The notes beneath the pieces were generated by a model. It made no database searches. It had not been told where the DNA came from and saw only the letters and a program-made list of their open reading frames with translations. From positions 193,509,654 to 193,573,653 of the forward strand of contig JARDYH010000001.1 in assembly GCA_029215795.1 (NCBI GenBank): DNA of 64,000 bases, read 5' to 3'. A program made the position numbers and the translations under genes. The stretch comes from Anniella stebbinsi (Eukaryota; Chordata; Lepidosauria; Squamata; Anniellidae). The first letter of the stretch is position 1, and the number at the start of each line of letters is the position of its first letter. Positions 43,826 through 55,178 of this stretch are shown one piece after another.

Positions 43826-44336
43826 CGGACGACACGATAATCAATGGGGGGGGGGAACAATCGTCGGTTGTGTTGCTTATTGTGCCATGTGGAGGGCAAC
43901 ACATGACACACACACAACTGACAGTACACTATTTTGGGCACTTAAATAATGGAGAAAAACAACGGGCTTGCATGTTGTTTATCCCGAACTCCATTGTTTA
44001 AAGTGTTGTGTGGAGGGAACCCCCCTCTCTCCGTGTACTATTCTGCTTGGCCATAGAGTTCTGCTGGCCGGAGCACTGAAAAAAAACCCCGGCTGCTCCG
44101 AAACAGCTGGCAGAACTTGCGGTGCATGCTGGGATACAGCCGGAGGACTGAGGGAGGTGGGAGGGAGGAGACGCCGGGACTTTTAGCCATACGACGGGGG
44201 AAGGGGCAACATGTAGTGTGGCGGGTGCTGCCGCGGTGGCACCAAAATGACACACGGTCAGTACGCTATTCCCCCTTCTGTTGCCTAAAGTGTCATCCGA
44301 ATGCTGCCGATGTCTATAAATTGGTGGTAAACTAAG
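43826..44336. mobile_element. Probable decayed DNA transposon, TTCGGACGACACGAT type
   Basis: The left end TTTCGGACGACACGATAATC resembles the end of the MITE at 7758-7964. The right side has AAAGTGTCATCCGAATG in the opposite sense. The interior is GC-rich. Ends are imperfect and I see no target duplication. Confidence 0.45.
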
Positions 44337-44611
44337 GGCCCTGCCACAGAAGCTGCAGAAACTGGAAATTAGTTGGTTAAGTTGAATGTGACATGTTTGT
44401 AATTCCTTAATGTATAATTAGCCTTGCCTTAGATCCAATGTCACTTTTAAATTTTCATAATTTAAACGGAATTAATTTATTTTTTTTGTGCCTGCCCTGG
44501 ACTGGCTGCATTGAGGTGGGGTGAGGATTCTTCGTAAATACTATGTGCTCCAAAGGCTTTTAAACCATTTTCTTGTTCATTTACTTTTAGGGATGCACGA
44601 ATCAGAAAAAC

Positions 44612-44655
<44 letters not shown>

Positions 44656-45326
44656 TTTTATTACGGTCAACAAGACCAGCAAGTCAGCAAAACATGAGTT
44701 TGCCAAAGTTCTCTGAATTCCATTTCAAAGCTCGCTCCAAATTAAGTCCGTATCAAATTTCAGGCATTGTTGTTGTTTTGCATGAAAATTGATATGCATT
44801 TTGTGCGTATTTTTCCAAATGTACATATTCTTCTCCCATTGATTAAAGCATATTTGTGTGCATTTTTCAAAAGTACACAATTTTCATGTGCACTTTAAAA
44901 ATGTACGCATGTTGCCGAATGCAATTTTCAGGTCTGCGAATCACATCGCAAGCTCTGAAATGTATAGATGTTCTCTAAAGGTAAAAGCCTGTCTGAGAGG
45001 CTAAGGAATGTGACTCCTACATCCTGCTGGGCTGCCACAAGCTTTCAAACCCAGGCTACAAATGTCCCTGGTAATGGAACTGTATGATTGCACAACATAG
45101 TTTCCAAGGGCTTTATGGAAAGCAAAAGGATGCTGCCAGCCAGCCATTTCCCCCCATACTTCCCCTGGAAACAATGTTAAGTGATCACATGCCACCTTAT
45201 AGGGGAAAATTCTGGCCTCAATTTGAAAGCATGTGGCAGGGGCCGCACTGCTTAGATTCATGGAAAGGCTTTTCCCTTTTAAAAAAAGTGAAATCAAATA
45301 AAGAAGAAAATGGCCATCAGACCATC

Positions 45327-45327
<1 letters not shown>
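44337..45327. other. Unassigned sequence around an ATA microsatellite
   Basis: Contains the (ATA)n tract listed next. The following word TTTTTATTACGGTCAACAAG could be the reversed 3' end of a LINE that uses A/T-rich repeats as target, but this is a guess. Confidence 0.35.
44611..44653. repeat. (ATA)n microsatellite
   Basis: About fourteen ATA units. Confidence 0.9.

Positions 45328-45354
<27 letters not shown>
45328..45354. repeat. (TTA)n microsatellite at the 3' end of the R4/Dong-like LINE
   Basis: Nine ATT/TTA units. On the minus strand this is TAA repeat directly following the LINE. Confidence 0.9.
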
Positions 45355-45357
<3 letters not shown>

Positions 45358-46530
45358 CATCTTTCTCGCTCGGGGCAGTTTTTCTAGGCAGATATGACGG
45401 GCTTTTCCAAGTCATGCTGTCTTTTACAGATTCAGGAATTTCCTGACAACTGAACATGTTTTAATTATGACTGCTTTCTGGATGTTGGAGTGGATGTATT
45501 TTGGTAGGCCCAGTTTCTGAAGGTTTTCTATATAGTTTTTGTATGTGATTCCGGTGACTGATGTGACTAACAGGATAGTTGTGACCTTTTCCTGTTGCCA
45601 TAGTTCTTTGACTTCCATGGCCAGTGGTGTATATTTTTTCTCTCTTTTCCTCTTCCTTTGCTAAAACATTTCTGTCATTAGGTATTGCTATGTCAATGAG
45701 GTATGTGTGTTTTTCTTTTTTTGTCTATGACCATTATGATTGGTCGGTTGCAAGGTATTGTTTTGTCCATATAAATTGTTCTGTCCCAGTATATTTTATT
45801 ATGTGCGTTTTCCAAGATTGTTTCGGGTGAGTATGTATAGTATGGTGTAGGTTGTTTGATGAGGTTGAATTTGATGGCCAGAGGTTGGTGAATTATTTTT
45901 GCAGCTGTATTGTTTCTGTCCGTATAGTCCATTTCTGACAGAATTTTACATCCTCCTGTTACATGGTCTGTTGTTTCTTGGAATTGATGGCATTTCCTAC
46001 ATAAGTCTGTTGTTACACTGTTATCTTTTATGGTGTATTTTTGGTAGTTCTTGGTGGCTATAACTTGATCCTGTATAGCTATGGATCCTTCTGTTTCTAG
46101 AAATAGCTCACCCTTCCTGAGCCATTTGTACGATTGTTCTTTGTATATTCGTGGGTTCTGTATTATGTTGTAGTGCTTCCCATGGAGTGCTTTTTGTGCC
46201 CATTTTTCTTTTCTCTCTGCGAGTGTGAGTGGTCGTGTTTGGTCTTCGTTTTGTAGGGCTAGGTTGAGTGGGGTGTAATTTTTATCTGCTGTTACTATGG
46301 CTTTATGAATGGGGGTACCGCCCCATAGCTGAAGCTCTCTGGGAGGTTTACAAAAATTAAAAACATTAAACATTTAAAAACCAATATACAAAATTTAAAA
46401 TCATACAATCATAAAAATAAACTATATATCATTTCAACTATCCAAATTATGTGTAATTTCAACTATTTTTCACACTAACAAGGCAGTTAGCCCTGTCTAG
46501 TGGCAGTTGGCTAGGGTCCGTGGGTATGCA
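45355..46530 (-). mobile_element. R4/Dong-like non-LTR retrotransposon, 5'-truncated
   Basis: It lies on the minus strand between a TTA tract at 45328-45354 and another at 46534-46567. Its 3' end (GAGAAAGATGATTAATAATA on the minus strand) runs straight into TAA units. Elements of the R4/Dong clade are known to target such repeats. Only the C-terminal part of the protein and the 3' region remain. Confidence 0.75.
45424..46373 (-). pseudogene. R4/Dong-like ORF, C-terminal restriction-like endonuclease region
   Basis: In clades R2, R4 and NeSL this domain nicks the target DNA. The first frame (46373-45693) contains a WLRKGELFLETEG block, IQDQVIATKNYQK, a zinc-binding CRKC...HVTGGC motif, and PYYTYSPETILENA followed by a WD..I block. 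Near the end is NRPIIMVIDKK, where active enzymes usually have a PD motif. A frameshift lies between 45693 and 45620. The second frame (45618-45424) continues with LLVTSVTGI, LGLPKYI and IQKAVIIKTCSVVRKFL, the usual end of this protein. The reverse transcriptase is missing. Non-functional. Confidence 0.78.
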
Positions 46531-46533
46531 GTA

Positions 46534-46567
46534 GTATTATTGTTATTATTATTATTATTATTATTAT
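46534..46567. repeat. (TTA)n microsatellite at the 5' side of the R4/Dong-like LINE
   Basis: About ten TTA units, with a single TTG near its start. Confidence 0.88.
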
Positions 46568-47379
46568 TTTGAAACCTCATAATTACAGAGGCCTTTTTCA
46601 TCCAAACTTAAACTATTGGATTTGTAATTTGTTGGAGCAAATTCATGATTATGATGGGGTCAGTTTGGCTATCACTACTGCACTGAATGAAGGATGACAA
46701 GGGAGAAATTTACATATTTATTTATTTAAAGTATTTTTATCTCACTCCTTAGCCTAAAAGGCTCTTAGTGAGGCTTACAGGCAATCAGCAAAACAAGACA
46801 GGTCCTTCCCACAAGTTTACAATCTAAGAAGACACGACACACAAGGAAAAAGGGACGGGAAGGGAAGACAAAGAATAATGATGAGGTGTTCTTTCAGCAG
46901 GGCTGGTGGAATTGCCCCTATTCCCCCTCTCATCTTTCCCTGTACATCTTGCTGGAATGGCTGCCGGTGATGACAGTTGGAGGAGGTCTTCCAGCAGGGA
47001 AGGTGTTCAGCAGGGCTGGCAGAGTGGCCCTGCTTCCTCTGTCATCTCCCTCTCCCAACTCATGAATCTTTAGGAAAACTTTATGAAAACCTTTAGGAAA
47101 GCTTGTGCAGAAATGTTAGGCTATACGTCAAATCCTAGATTGATCCAGCAATCATTTAGCTCAAAGAATTCTATGTCTGTGATAGAGATGGGTTGTTAGT
47201 AACACTCCTTTGTCCCATGTCTCAAGGATGCTGTGGACTTGCCATTCTGCACTGGCTGCAGATAAATGGCTGGTGTGGCTCTCCACAGATCCCACCAGGC
47301 CAAAATGCCTCACTGTGAGGGGTCCTTCCTCATAGTGAAGGAGCATTGGTGAAAAGGTCACCTTGGAGATTGGCTATGC
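46568..47379. repeat. Mostly unassigned; dispersed repeat at 46715-46870
   Basis: The stretch beginning TATTTATTTAAAGTATTTT, with CTTACAGGCAATCAGCAAAA and AGTTTACAATCTAAGAAGAC, has the look of a common reptile retroposon 3' region in minus orientation. The rest is unassigned; a GGAGGTCTTCCAGCAGGG-like word is repeated near 46890 and 46980. Confidence 0.45.
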
Positions 47380-47690
47380 CGCTGCAGGCCCTGTACTGGG
47401 CCTGCAGAGGCCCATGCTCATTTTACTTAGGCCATTATGCTCAGCAAGGCTTAGAGAGCTCTGATATGTTGGAGGTCAGAGCTGTGTGTGCCGTGGGTCC
47501 TGCTCTCTGACTCGTAGGCTAGTCTGCTGCCCTCAGGTGCGGTGGTGGATGCTGTTGCTTTGCCAGGGTTGGAGTAAGATTTGACTGGCAGTTGGATCAG
47601 TAGTGTACAAGGAAATGGGAGGGGGTGAGCACCATTTTGTCCTTCACCTCAGACAGCAAACTGTCTTGGGCTGGCCCTGCCATCCCTGGA
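47380..47690. repeat. Dispersed repeat related to 11270-11600
   Basis: Shares GTTGGAGTAAGATTTGACTG / GTGTTGAAGTACGATTCAAC-type words and the GGCTGGCCCTGCC end with the earlier region. Probably a MITE; ends not resolved. Confidence 0.45.
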
Positions 47691-48439
47691 GGTTGGTGGA
47701 TCCGATTTTAGTGGGGATATGAATCCATTCTGGGTTTCAGTCAGAACCAGCCAAAATTTGGATGGAGCTATCCAAGGTGGTGAACCTATTTGGGGGTTAT
47801 GGGTTCAGCACCTTGGATAACTGCCAGTCTCCACTGCCTGCTATTAAGCTCACCTCAGCTTCAGTCACCATCTCTCAGCCTGAGCTACCTCACACCATTG
47901 TCGCGAGGGGAAAATGGAGTCACTTCTATGTACTCCACCAAAAACTCTTTAGAAGAAGGGTGGGATACAAATGTGATGAAGACTTGCTAAATTGTTATGT
48001 TCCGGTAACTGGGGCATTGTGTCGCTCTGACAGGGAGAGAGGGGGTTCTTCCCCTGAAAGACATTTTATGTAAATCTAGCACATATGGGGTCATTTTCAA
48101 TTCCCTTTGCCAGGAGTGCGATGACACTTTGGATCCATCGGTGCAAATTGCTGCTTGCGCCAGTACAGCTGAAGCCGAGCCGAGATTTTGCTTTGACGTG
48201 AGCGCTTCACATCTCCTTCTCCTGCCTGTGAAAGTACATGAAATGAATGTGAGCAAGAGAGCAGACATCCCTTTTCTTCCTTTTTAAAAACGCAGTACCA
48301 GCACGGTTAGTTAGCTCCTTCAGCATACATAAGCAGTCTGGCCTTTGGTCAGCTTATCATCGCAATTCCATCCCATAAATATATACACAGTGTCCTGATT
48401 GTAATCACTCCTTCCCCAGAAGGTATGGGATACAGCCAA
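47691..48439. other. Mostly unassigned, with a short LINE-like tail
   Basis: GAAGGGTGGGATACAAATGT near 47955 resembles the 3' tail of L2-like or CR1-like elements. The rest shows nothing I can name. Confidence 0.35.
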
Positions 48440-48940
48440 CCTATTCAAGCCATTCGAATGACTTCTTTCGCCTTGGTAACTGCACTATCCCCCACGAACG
48501 CCTAAAAGCTTCTGTCTGAGCTGCAGTGGCACTCAGATAAAATGGCAGCACCTTCTCTAGCCTCCCTAATGGATTTCTAAGTGATGTCTTATCACTGAGC
48601 TGCTACTTTCCTTGCCCCCCTTTAAGGGCCATTTCCCATCGTGCCGCCTGATTTATTAGCGTGGGGGATGGATCACAAGCACAGCATTGTCTGCGGCACC
48701 CATTGTGCCACCTTCCTGCTGCCGAGGCCTGATTTCAACGTCGATACCAAACTTTTTTTTAAAGGGTGAAAAAATCCCCCGCTCCCTCCCACCCCCACCT
48801 TGCATGGCTCTGATTCATTCTCGACACTGAGCTTATACCTCCTGCTGACTGGCATTAGCAGACATCGGTGCGTCTGAAGCAAATAATTTTCAATCTTATC
48901 GAGGAATTTTGCTGAGCCACTTTGGCTCACTCGACACCCC
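48440..48940. other. Candidate conserved non-coding element
   Basis: This block has no repeat signature, balanced base composition, several CpGs and homeodomain-type TAAT/ATTA cores, for example TGATTTATTAGCG and AAATAATTTTCAATC. It contrasts with the repeat-rich neighbours. Calling it conserved is an inference from appearance only; conservation was not measured. Confidence 0.25.
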
Positions 48941-49105
48941 TAAACCTGTCATGCCTTCCTGGTGTAACTTACTGCCTCTTGTCTCTTCCTTCCTGCCTTT
49001 GCTTTCAGAGGACTATTCCGACAATTTATCCACTCTTACTTCATTGCATCTGGCAAAGTGTGCATCTGTGTGTTAAAGCTTCCCTGTTACAGACACACAC
49101 ATTCA

Positions 49106-49107
<2 letters not shown>
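48941..49107. other. Unassigned sequence
   Basis: Continues the repeat-poor stretch up to the CT/AC microsatellite. Confidence 0.3.

Positions 49108-49163
<56 letters not shown>
49108..49163. repeat. (CT)n(AC)n compound microsatellite
   Basis: A CT tract followed directly by an AC tract. Confidence 0.9.
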
Positions 49164-49169
<6 letters not shown>

Positions 49170-49498
49170 AATAAAGCCAGAGGAGCACAACTTTGTTTTC
49201 TCTCTCTCTCCCTCTCTCCCTCCCTCTCTCTTTCTTCCCTCATCTTCCCAGTTCACAGGTTTTCCTTTGTCAGGTTTGTTGGCCTGTGACTGACAAGCAA
49301 TTACAATAAGTAATTTCATTTCTGTGGAAGATAATAAAACGTGATAGCATAACTACCCACAGAGCCTCAAAAGTATTTATGTTCAGTCTAATAACCTGGT
49401 GCGATGCTGTTAATCTTAACAAAGGGATCCTGGCAGGTGCCGGGGAACTGGATCTTCATATTCTTTCACTGCTTGCTGAGCTTTCCACAGGGAAAGCT

Positions 49499-49504
<6 letters not shown>
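49164..49504. other. Unassigned, repeat-poor sequence
   Basis: A CT-rich stretch (49198-49235) is followed by sequence with no repeat signature. It could extend the candidate regulatory block upstream. No gene. Confidence 0.3.

Positions 49505-49581
<77 letters not shown>
49505..49581. repeat. (CT)n(GT)n(TA)n compound microsatellite
   Basis: Three adjacent dinucleotide tracts. Confidence 0.9.
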
Positions 49582-50344
49582 GAAGGAGGAAGGGCTCCAG
49601 TCTAGTTTTTAATTACATTGAGTTTATTCAAGGCAGAACCAGATGCATAAGTAATCTGGGAAAGTGCCACCCCTTACGCAAAGACAGGGGTGAGGAGAGA
49701 GAAAAGATTTAGAGAGATAAATTCCTCCTTTTAACTGCAATGTAGGTTGCAGGGCATTGCTGATCACAGAAAGATCTGTTAATTGTTCAGAGCACTGTCA
49801 CTGTGTTCTTTTTAAAACACTGTGTGTGCGGGATCTAATTGTTGCTGTGACATTATAATTTCAGATTTTCTTTTTAAAAACAAAAAAAATCCTGTCCACA
49901 TGGTTTTAAAGTTATGTCCTAGGAAGGGAAGGCATTGTCCATTTAAAACATGGGTACCTCATGCCTTGCAGGCTTATCCGTTCATTCTTCATGGTCTCCA
50001 GTTGCATTCACCTAAACATTCACCTATATATTCCCTCACTCCTATTTTTCTCCTGCCACAGCATGTTCCAGATTCATAAAAACAGATCACCTGTAATGCT
50101 GTGACCCATCCATACACAGTCTCCAACCCACCACTGCCTGAGATTGAAAAGAAAAATGTGCAAACACACACAGAACAATTTCCTTTTCCGTAGCTGTGGG
50201 GCAAATAGGTTGGGCAAATAAAGGGGGGCTGAAGGGCAGGGTCTTCCTGAGCAAAAACATCGCTTCATTTCACATCAGTGCAATCTCAGGATTTGTTGCC
50301 TTTGTTTTGCTTATGAATAAGTAGCCAAATTTACACAAGAAGTT

Positions 50345-50350
<6 letters not shown>
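49582..50350. other. Unassigned sequence
   Basis: No gene or named repeat. Confidence 0.35.

Positions 50351-50381
<31 letters not shown>
50351..50381. repeat. (GA)n microsatellite
   Basis: Uninterrupted GA tract. Confidence 0.9.
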
Positions 50382-50382
<1 letters not shown>

Positions 50383-53300
50383 TTGTTCAATTCCAAATTC
50401 ATAAATGTTTCCTTATGTAAAATTCATTTTGAACAGTTCACTGCACTCAGAATTTTGAGAGAGACTGTTCCGAGAGACTTTGAGAGAAACCGCTTGCTTG
50501 TTTCCTCTGCTGCTGTGTTGCACAGTATGGGGGGAACAACAGACAGCTGAAAGGTTCCTATTGAAAGGAAGACAATGTATCTTCCTTTTGGGGCACCGGG
50601 GAGGGGGGAACTGAAATTACTGGTTTTCTGATGAGGTTCAGCAGCAAACCATTCCATGGTGCTACAGACTGCTACAATGGTTAAATTACGTAACATCTTA
50701 TCTGATGAAGAGATCTGAAGGTCTTGAAATCTTGCACATTTTTAATGATCTTTTGGTTGGCCTGATAAAGGTCTTACACTAATATCAATTTTGTCTAGGA
50801 ACACACAGCATTGGGTTATCCTGTCGGTCAGCCACTGCACCTAGTAGCCAGTTTCTAGAAAACTTGGTTATAAAGAACAGATCTAACAGTGCTACCAGGT
50901 TTAAGCTAAATCCTGTGAGGGCTTATATAACATCTTTACCAATCATGGTGTGTGGCTATAACATAAGCTAAATCTGAATATGCAAGAGCCCAACGTTTAA
51001 AAAAAAGTGCAGCAGGAACACAGGAAATCTGATATGGCAGATTTCTGGTGCATTTTGCAATTAAATTTCCATAAACAAGCAGCTCCATTGTTAAAAATGG
51101 ATAGTAGCAACAGAGAATTGCCCCAGTTAGCTCCTCAAACTATAAATGGAGATGCTAAGTTATGAAATATGTCTTTTAATCAGCTACACGTGAAGTAGAT
51201 AGATCAAATTTAGGGCAGCTAATGCAGCTTGCCAGACTGCTGGTTCAAACTAATCATTAGTTCTATTTCAGTGATGGCCTGCCCCTCTGGTTCCCAACCC
51301 AGAACTGATCACACTGTGCCTACAAATACCTATGCTTTCCTGTTTTGTGCTGGTTGTTGCCACCTATGCTCACATTTAATCTACCATTCCACTACAAGGA
51401 CCTGTATATGTCACTTCTGCTTGACAGATATAATCACAGGTCGGAATAAACGGCTTATCCAAATGGCCAAGAGGTAAATTGGAATAATGCAGGGACCTGA
51501 ACTCATTTCTGAGGTAAACATCAGAACACTGGCTGTTTGAATAGCATAAAGGCCCTGAGAAGACGGCGCCTGGGAGGTGTCAGCTTGTTGTGGCTGACTA
51601 GAACAGCGTTTTAACTGTTTGCTGTTTACAGATATTTTCTGAGACTTTTGAATTTAAAGGTCACTTATTATTATCATTCAGCTGTTCACCTCACAGGGGA
51701 GTTGCTCCTTTTGGAGGGCTCTGAATGGAGTCTTCAGCAAGCCACTTTCAAAAGATGGAAACTGTACTTTGACAGAACAAATGTTCATGTTACCTCCTCT
51801 GTGAATCAAACTAGACCCTTCATGGGAGAAATGTGTAACAGTCTCCCAATTTTCTGTGCGTAGGAACAAATGCAGCAGGCAGGGGCCATTTGGAGCAGAA
51901 AACAGCCAGCTAGGAAAGAGTTAAGCAGTCCACCACACCTCCCCCACCATTCCTCATATCAACGTACTGCTTTTCATTGGATCAAAATGTCAGGAGACTA
52001 TAACACACATCCCATATGTACCATCTAGCTTGGCGTCCGTTCCTAAAGGTGTCCCCAGAATTGCAATATATATGCAAATCTCTCTCACAGTGTGTTGGGG
52101 AACTGCAACCTGGTTCTGGAGCATTGCTGCATTCCAGAGGATCAGCATAGGAACTGCACCAGTCACCCAAAGTGACATGATCCATCTTTAGGTGCAGCAG
52201 AAGTAATCATGTGCCTGAAAACGAGGATGTATGAATCAAACCTATGCCAATAGGTTTTGAGACCCTATTGCATCCTTATCAAGGGCAAAATCAGCTTTAT
52301 AAACAGTTCCTATAATTATGTTATAGCCTCCAAGTATACAGTTTGGCCAACAATTTAACATACCCTCCAATATTCCACAGATGAAAATTGGGACGGGTTA
52401 GCCCCACCCCATCCTCAATGGTACTGATGGAAATTCCAAACAGAAATTCCATTTGTGCCCATTCATGCCCCTGTTCATTTGCTTCAGGATGAACTAGAAT
52501 TGAACCAAAAGGATCATATTTGGTTCAATTTTTCATTTGTTCTATAACAAATGTGCACATTTTCAGTACAATTAGCAACGTTTCTCAAGAGCCAGGAGGC
52601 AGAGAATCAGTAGATGTTGACAAAAGCAAAACTCAGATGCATCTGGAGGCTCCTCCTCAGGCAAAACATCTAAGAATGTTGAGGTTGACCGAAAGCATTT
52701 TGGTATTTCACGAGGCTTCCATAAATCCTTTCTGGGTGGTTTGAAGAATTTCATCGTTGTGCATTTTGATAATGACTGCCGGTTCTATACTTCCTGCAGA
52801 TCCAACTTTAGTTATCCACTGGCTTTCACACTTCCTGAACACTCTGACACAGTTCTTGGCTCAATAAAAAAAGTATGAAAAGGAACATTATGAAGATAAC
52901 ATACATTCCCAACCATATATGTAACTACATACTTGTTATAGGTGAATTTTATACAGATTTAAAACAACAACAACTCAGAAATGAATGCAAAAATGGGATG
53001 CTGGAACAGACTTATGGGTGACACTGACCAGAAATTGGCAGATTTGCCTGTCCCTGATGTCCCTGCCCAGACTGATGTGAAAGCAAAATGGTCCAGGAAA
53101 AGCACAACAAAGGTGGTTGTGTGTTTTTTCCACATCGGATGAACTCAGCAATTCTTTAAATAGCATTTCTAGGACCAAACAAACCAAAGGCAGAATAAGT
53201 TCCCGGATAAAATATGTCAAGATAATAAAGATGTGAGCAATAGCAGTGTGGCAAGAAGATCTAAGGAAATGATTAGCTATTTAAAGAGCCGATTAAACAC

Positions 53301-53531
53301 AATATAATTAGGGCTAACTTGGCCCTTTTCCCAGAGTTCATAAACCTATAAAAGGAGCTCTTTGGGGGGCCATGGAGCTCAAAGTGTGTCTTATATAATC
53401 AGGCCATTTATATAGCTAACCTTTTCCTGTCCTGCTTCTTTCTGCCTGTGTGTGTTCCATCTTCCCTTTGTACAGTTAACCCCTTTTTATTACTTGTGGT
53501 GTTGTACATGGCTTACATGCCTCCTTTTCAG
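50382..53531. other. Long unassigned, repeat-poor stretch
   Basis: 3.1 kb in which I can name neither gene nor repeat. AT-rich with scattered short frames, none with domain motifs. It could be intron or plain intergenic sequence of the nearest host gene. Confidence 0.35.
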
Positions 53532-53706
53532 TCAGAGCAAGGATCACGAGTCAGAAAATGAATCGCAGAAGACGTCTGAAACGGAGGACCCAAGCAATGC
53601 TGAAAGGAGGCCATTAGTTACGCAAGATATCTGGTCAGACCAGCAGAAACTGTTACTCAGAATTTGGGACTTAACAACCATAATGTCAAGTATGGAATTA
53701 CCTTGA
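53532..53706 (+). CDS. Candidate terminal coding exon, unidentified
   Basis: A pyrimidine tract ending CTCCTTTTCAG is followed by an open frame of about 58 codons to a TGA at 53704-53706. The translation is hydrophilic and acidic at first (KDHESENESQKTSETEDPS), then contains an IWSDQQKLLLRIWDL stretch. Composition differs from the AT-rich neighbours and several CpGs are kept. I do not recognise the protein, see no partner exon in the window, and the frame may be chance. Confidence 0.22.
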
Positions 53707-54941
53707 AATATGAGACACCACTGTGCAAGCCATAAAGACCAAAGAGTGTACTGAAACTCTAATCGGTCTTGACTTCTGTTAATACCATCTACAAGTGTCC
53801 TGACGGGTTTTTGTTATGTTTTGTTTTTGTCTTACCAGAAAAACTGCATTCAGGATTGGAATAGAGGCTAGGAGGGGCTGCTTATGCCTTCCACCCCTGC
53901 AGTTTTTCCTGCTAAAATTGGTATGTCCTTTTTCAAACGTTCTTGTATCTTTTTCTCTTGCCGGGGCGGGGGGGGAGCAGGGGGTGATTGTCCAAACAGT
54001 GGGAAAGGAAATGTTATGCAATGGTACTCCTGCTCTTCCACTGTTGAAGTTGGCACCCTCTTAGCACTGCCTTTCAGGGTTTTTCTTTTTAAAGAAAATT
54101 GTCATGGGATTACTCACACATCTAGTATGGCCCTGACATGTTGAAAATGTGAATAGATGCATGGTACTTCTAGACAAGTCTTTTGGGCTTGACCATAGAT
54201 ATAAAGGGATATAAAGAACAGGAGCAGGGGGGAAAAAGGGGTGTGGAAAGGCGCTGTGACCTGAATTATAAGTTGAATTGATCCAAGCTGCAGGTGGCCT
54301 TAACAGGGGGCAGCAATTTCCACTTGGCCCTACCACTGTATCAGTGCTCAACTTCCAGTGAAAACAGCAGGCCCAGGTCTCTCCAGCAAAAGCCACCGTC
54401 GCGTCGCTGAAACCTAAAAAAAGGCGGGCTAAACGCCCGACTTTTGTAGTGTGGAGCTTTGGGGCTTTGCCCCTGGATGGCTGCGGATTGGCGGCAGCGT
54501 CATGTAAGCCACTTGCCGCCAATCCAAAGCCACCGTGACGGAAAGTGACCGTCTAGAGGTGGCCACTGTAACAGCTTGGCATGCCAACTGACATGGCATG
54601 CTGTTTCACTTTGGATCGAGGAAGAGAAAACACCTAGCCCAGGTTCTTCCCAAACCGTTTTAGCTTAGTCTGGTGATCAAAGTGTGATATTGCCCCAAGC
54701 CTACTTTGGTTTTTAATTTATATAGCACATAAACTAGTCTGTGTGGAATTCTCAGTATTGTTGAAAGGGCCAATTATTACCAGGGAGAAGACACAGATTA
54801 GAGTGGCCTAGAGCTTAGCGTGGTACATTTTTTTTTTAAGTCCCTTTTCTCCAAAATGAAGAGTTCTGACGCTTTGGCATTTCATTGTTATAAAGGAGCA
54901 AAAGAAGGTCATCGATACATAAAGATCCAGTGTGGTGGAGA
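53707..54941. other. Unassigned sequence
   Basis: A GC-rich part near 54380-54560 contains local inverted repeats: GGCGGGCTAAACGCCCG near 54423, and TGGATTGGCGG-type words facing CCGCCAATCC near 54484-54526. It may be a DNA transposon remnant. Nothing else recognised. Confidence 0.35.
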
Positions 54942-55178
54942 ACCAGTATGGTGTAGTGGTTAGAGTGTTGGACCGGGAGTCTAGAAATCTGGGTTCTAGG
55001 CCACACCTGCCCATAGAAGCTCAGTGGGTGACTTTGGAGGAGTGACAGGCTCTTGGACCAACCTACCTCACAGGGTTGTTGTTGTGAGGACAAAATGGAG
55101 AGGAGTGGGATTACGTGTGTTGCTTTGGGTTCCCTGGAGGGGGGAAAGGTAGGATGTAAATGCAATAAAAATAATTAC
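54942..55178 (+). mobile_element. tRNA-derived SINE, plus strand
   Basis: The A box TGGTGTAGTGG lies at 54949-54959 and the B-box region GGTTCTAGGCC at 54992-55002, the spacing expected of an RNA polymerase III promoter. The body carries GAAGCTCAGTGGGTGAC and CTACCTCACAGGGTTGTTG, as in the minus-strand copy at 11955-12145, and ends in a GGATGTAAATGCAATAAAA tail. It is a retroposon, not a functional tRNA gene: no cloverleaf or intact B box is formed. Confidence 0.85.

Noticed and set aside
48922..49319. Open frames with Ser-Leu or His-Thr repeats
   Set aside because: Translation of CT and AC microsatellites.
54942..55010. A tRNA gene
   Set aside because: A- and B-box-like words are present, but the B box is degenerate, no cloverleaf can be formed, and the body and tail are those of a SINE.
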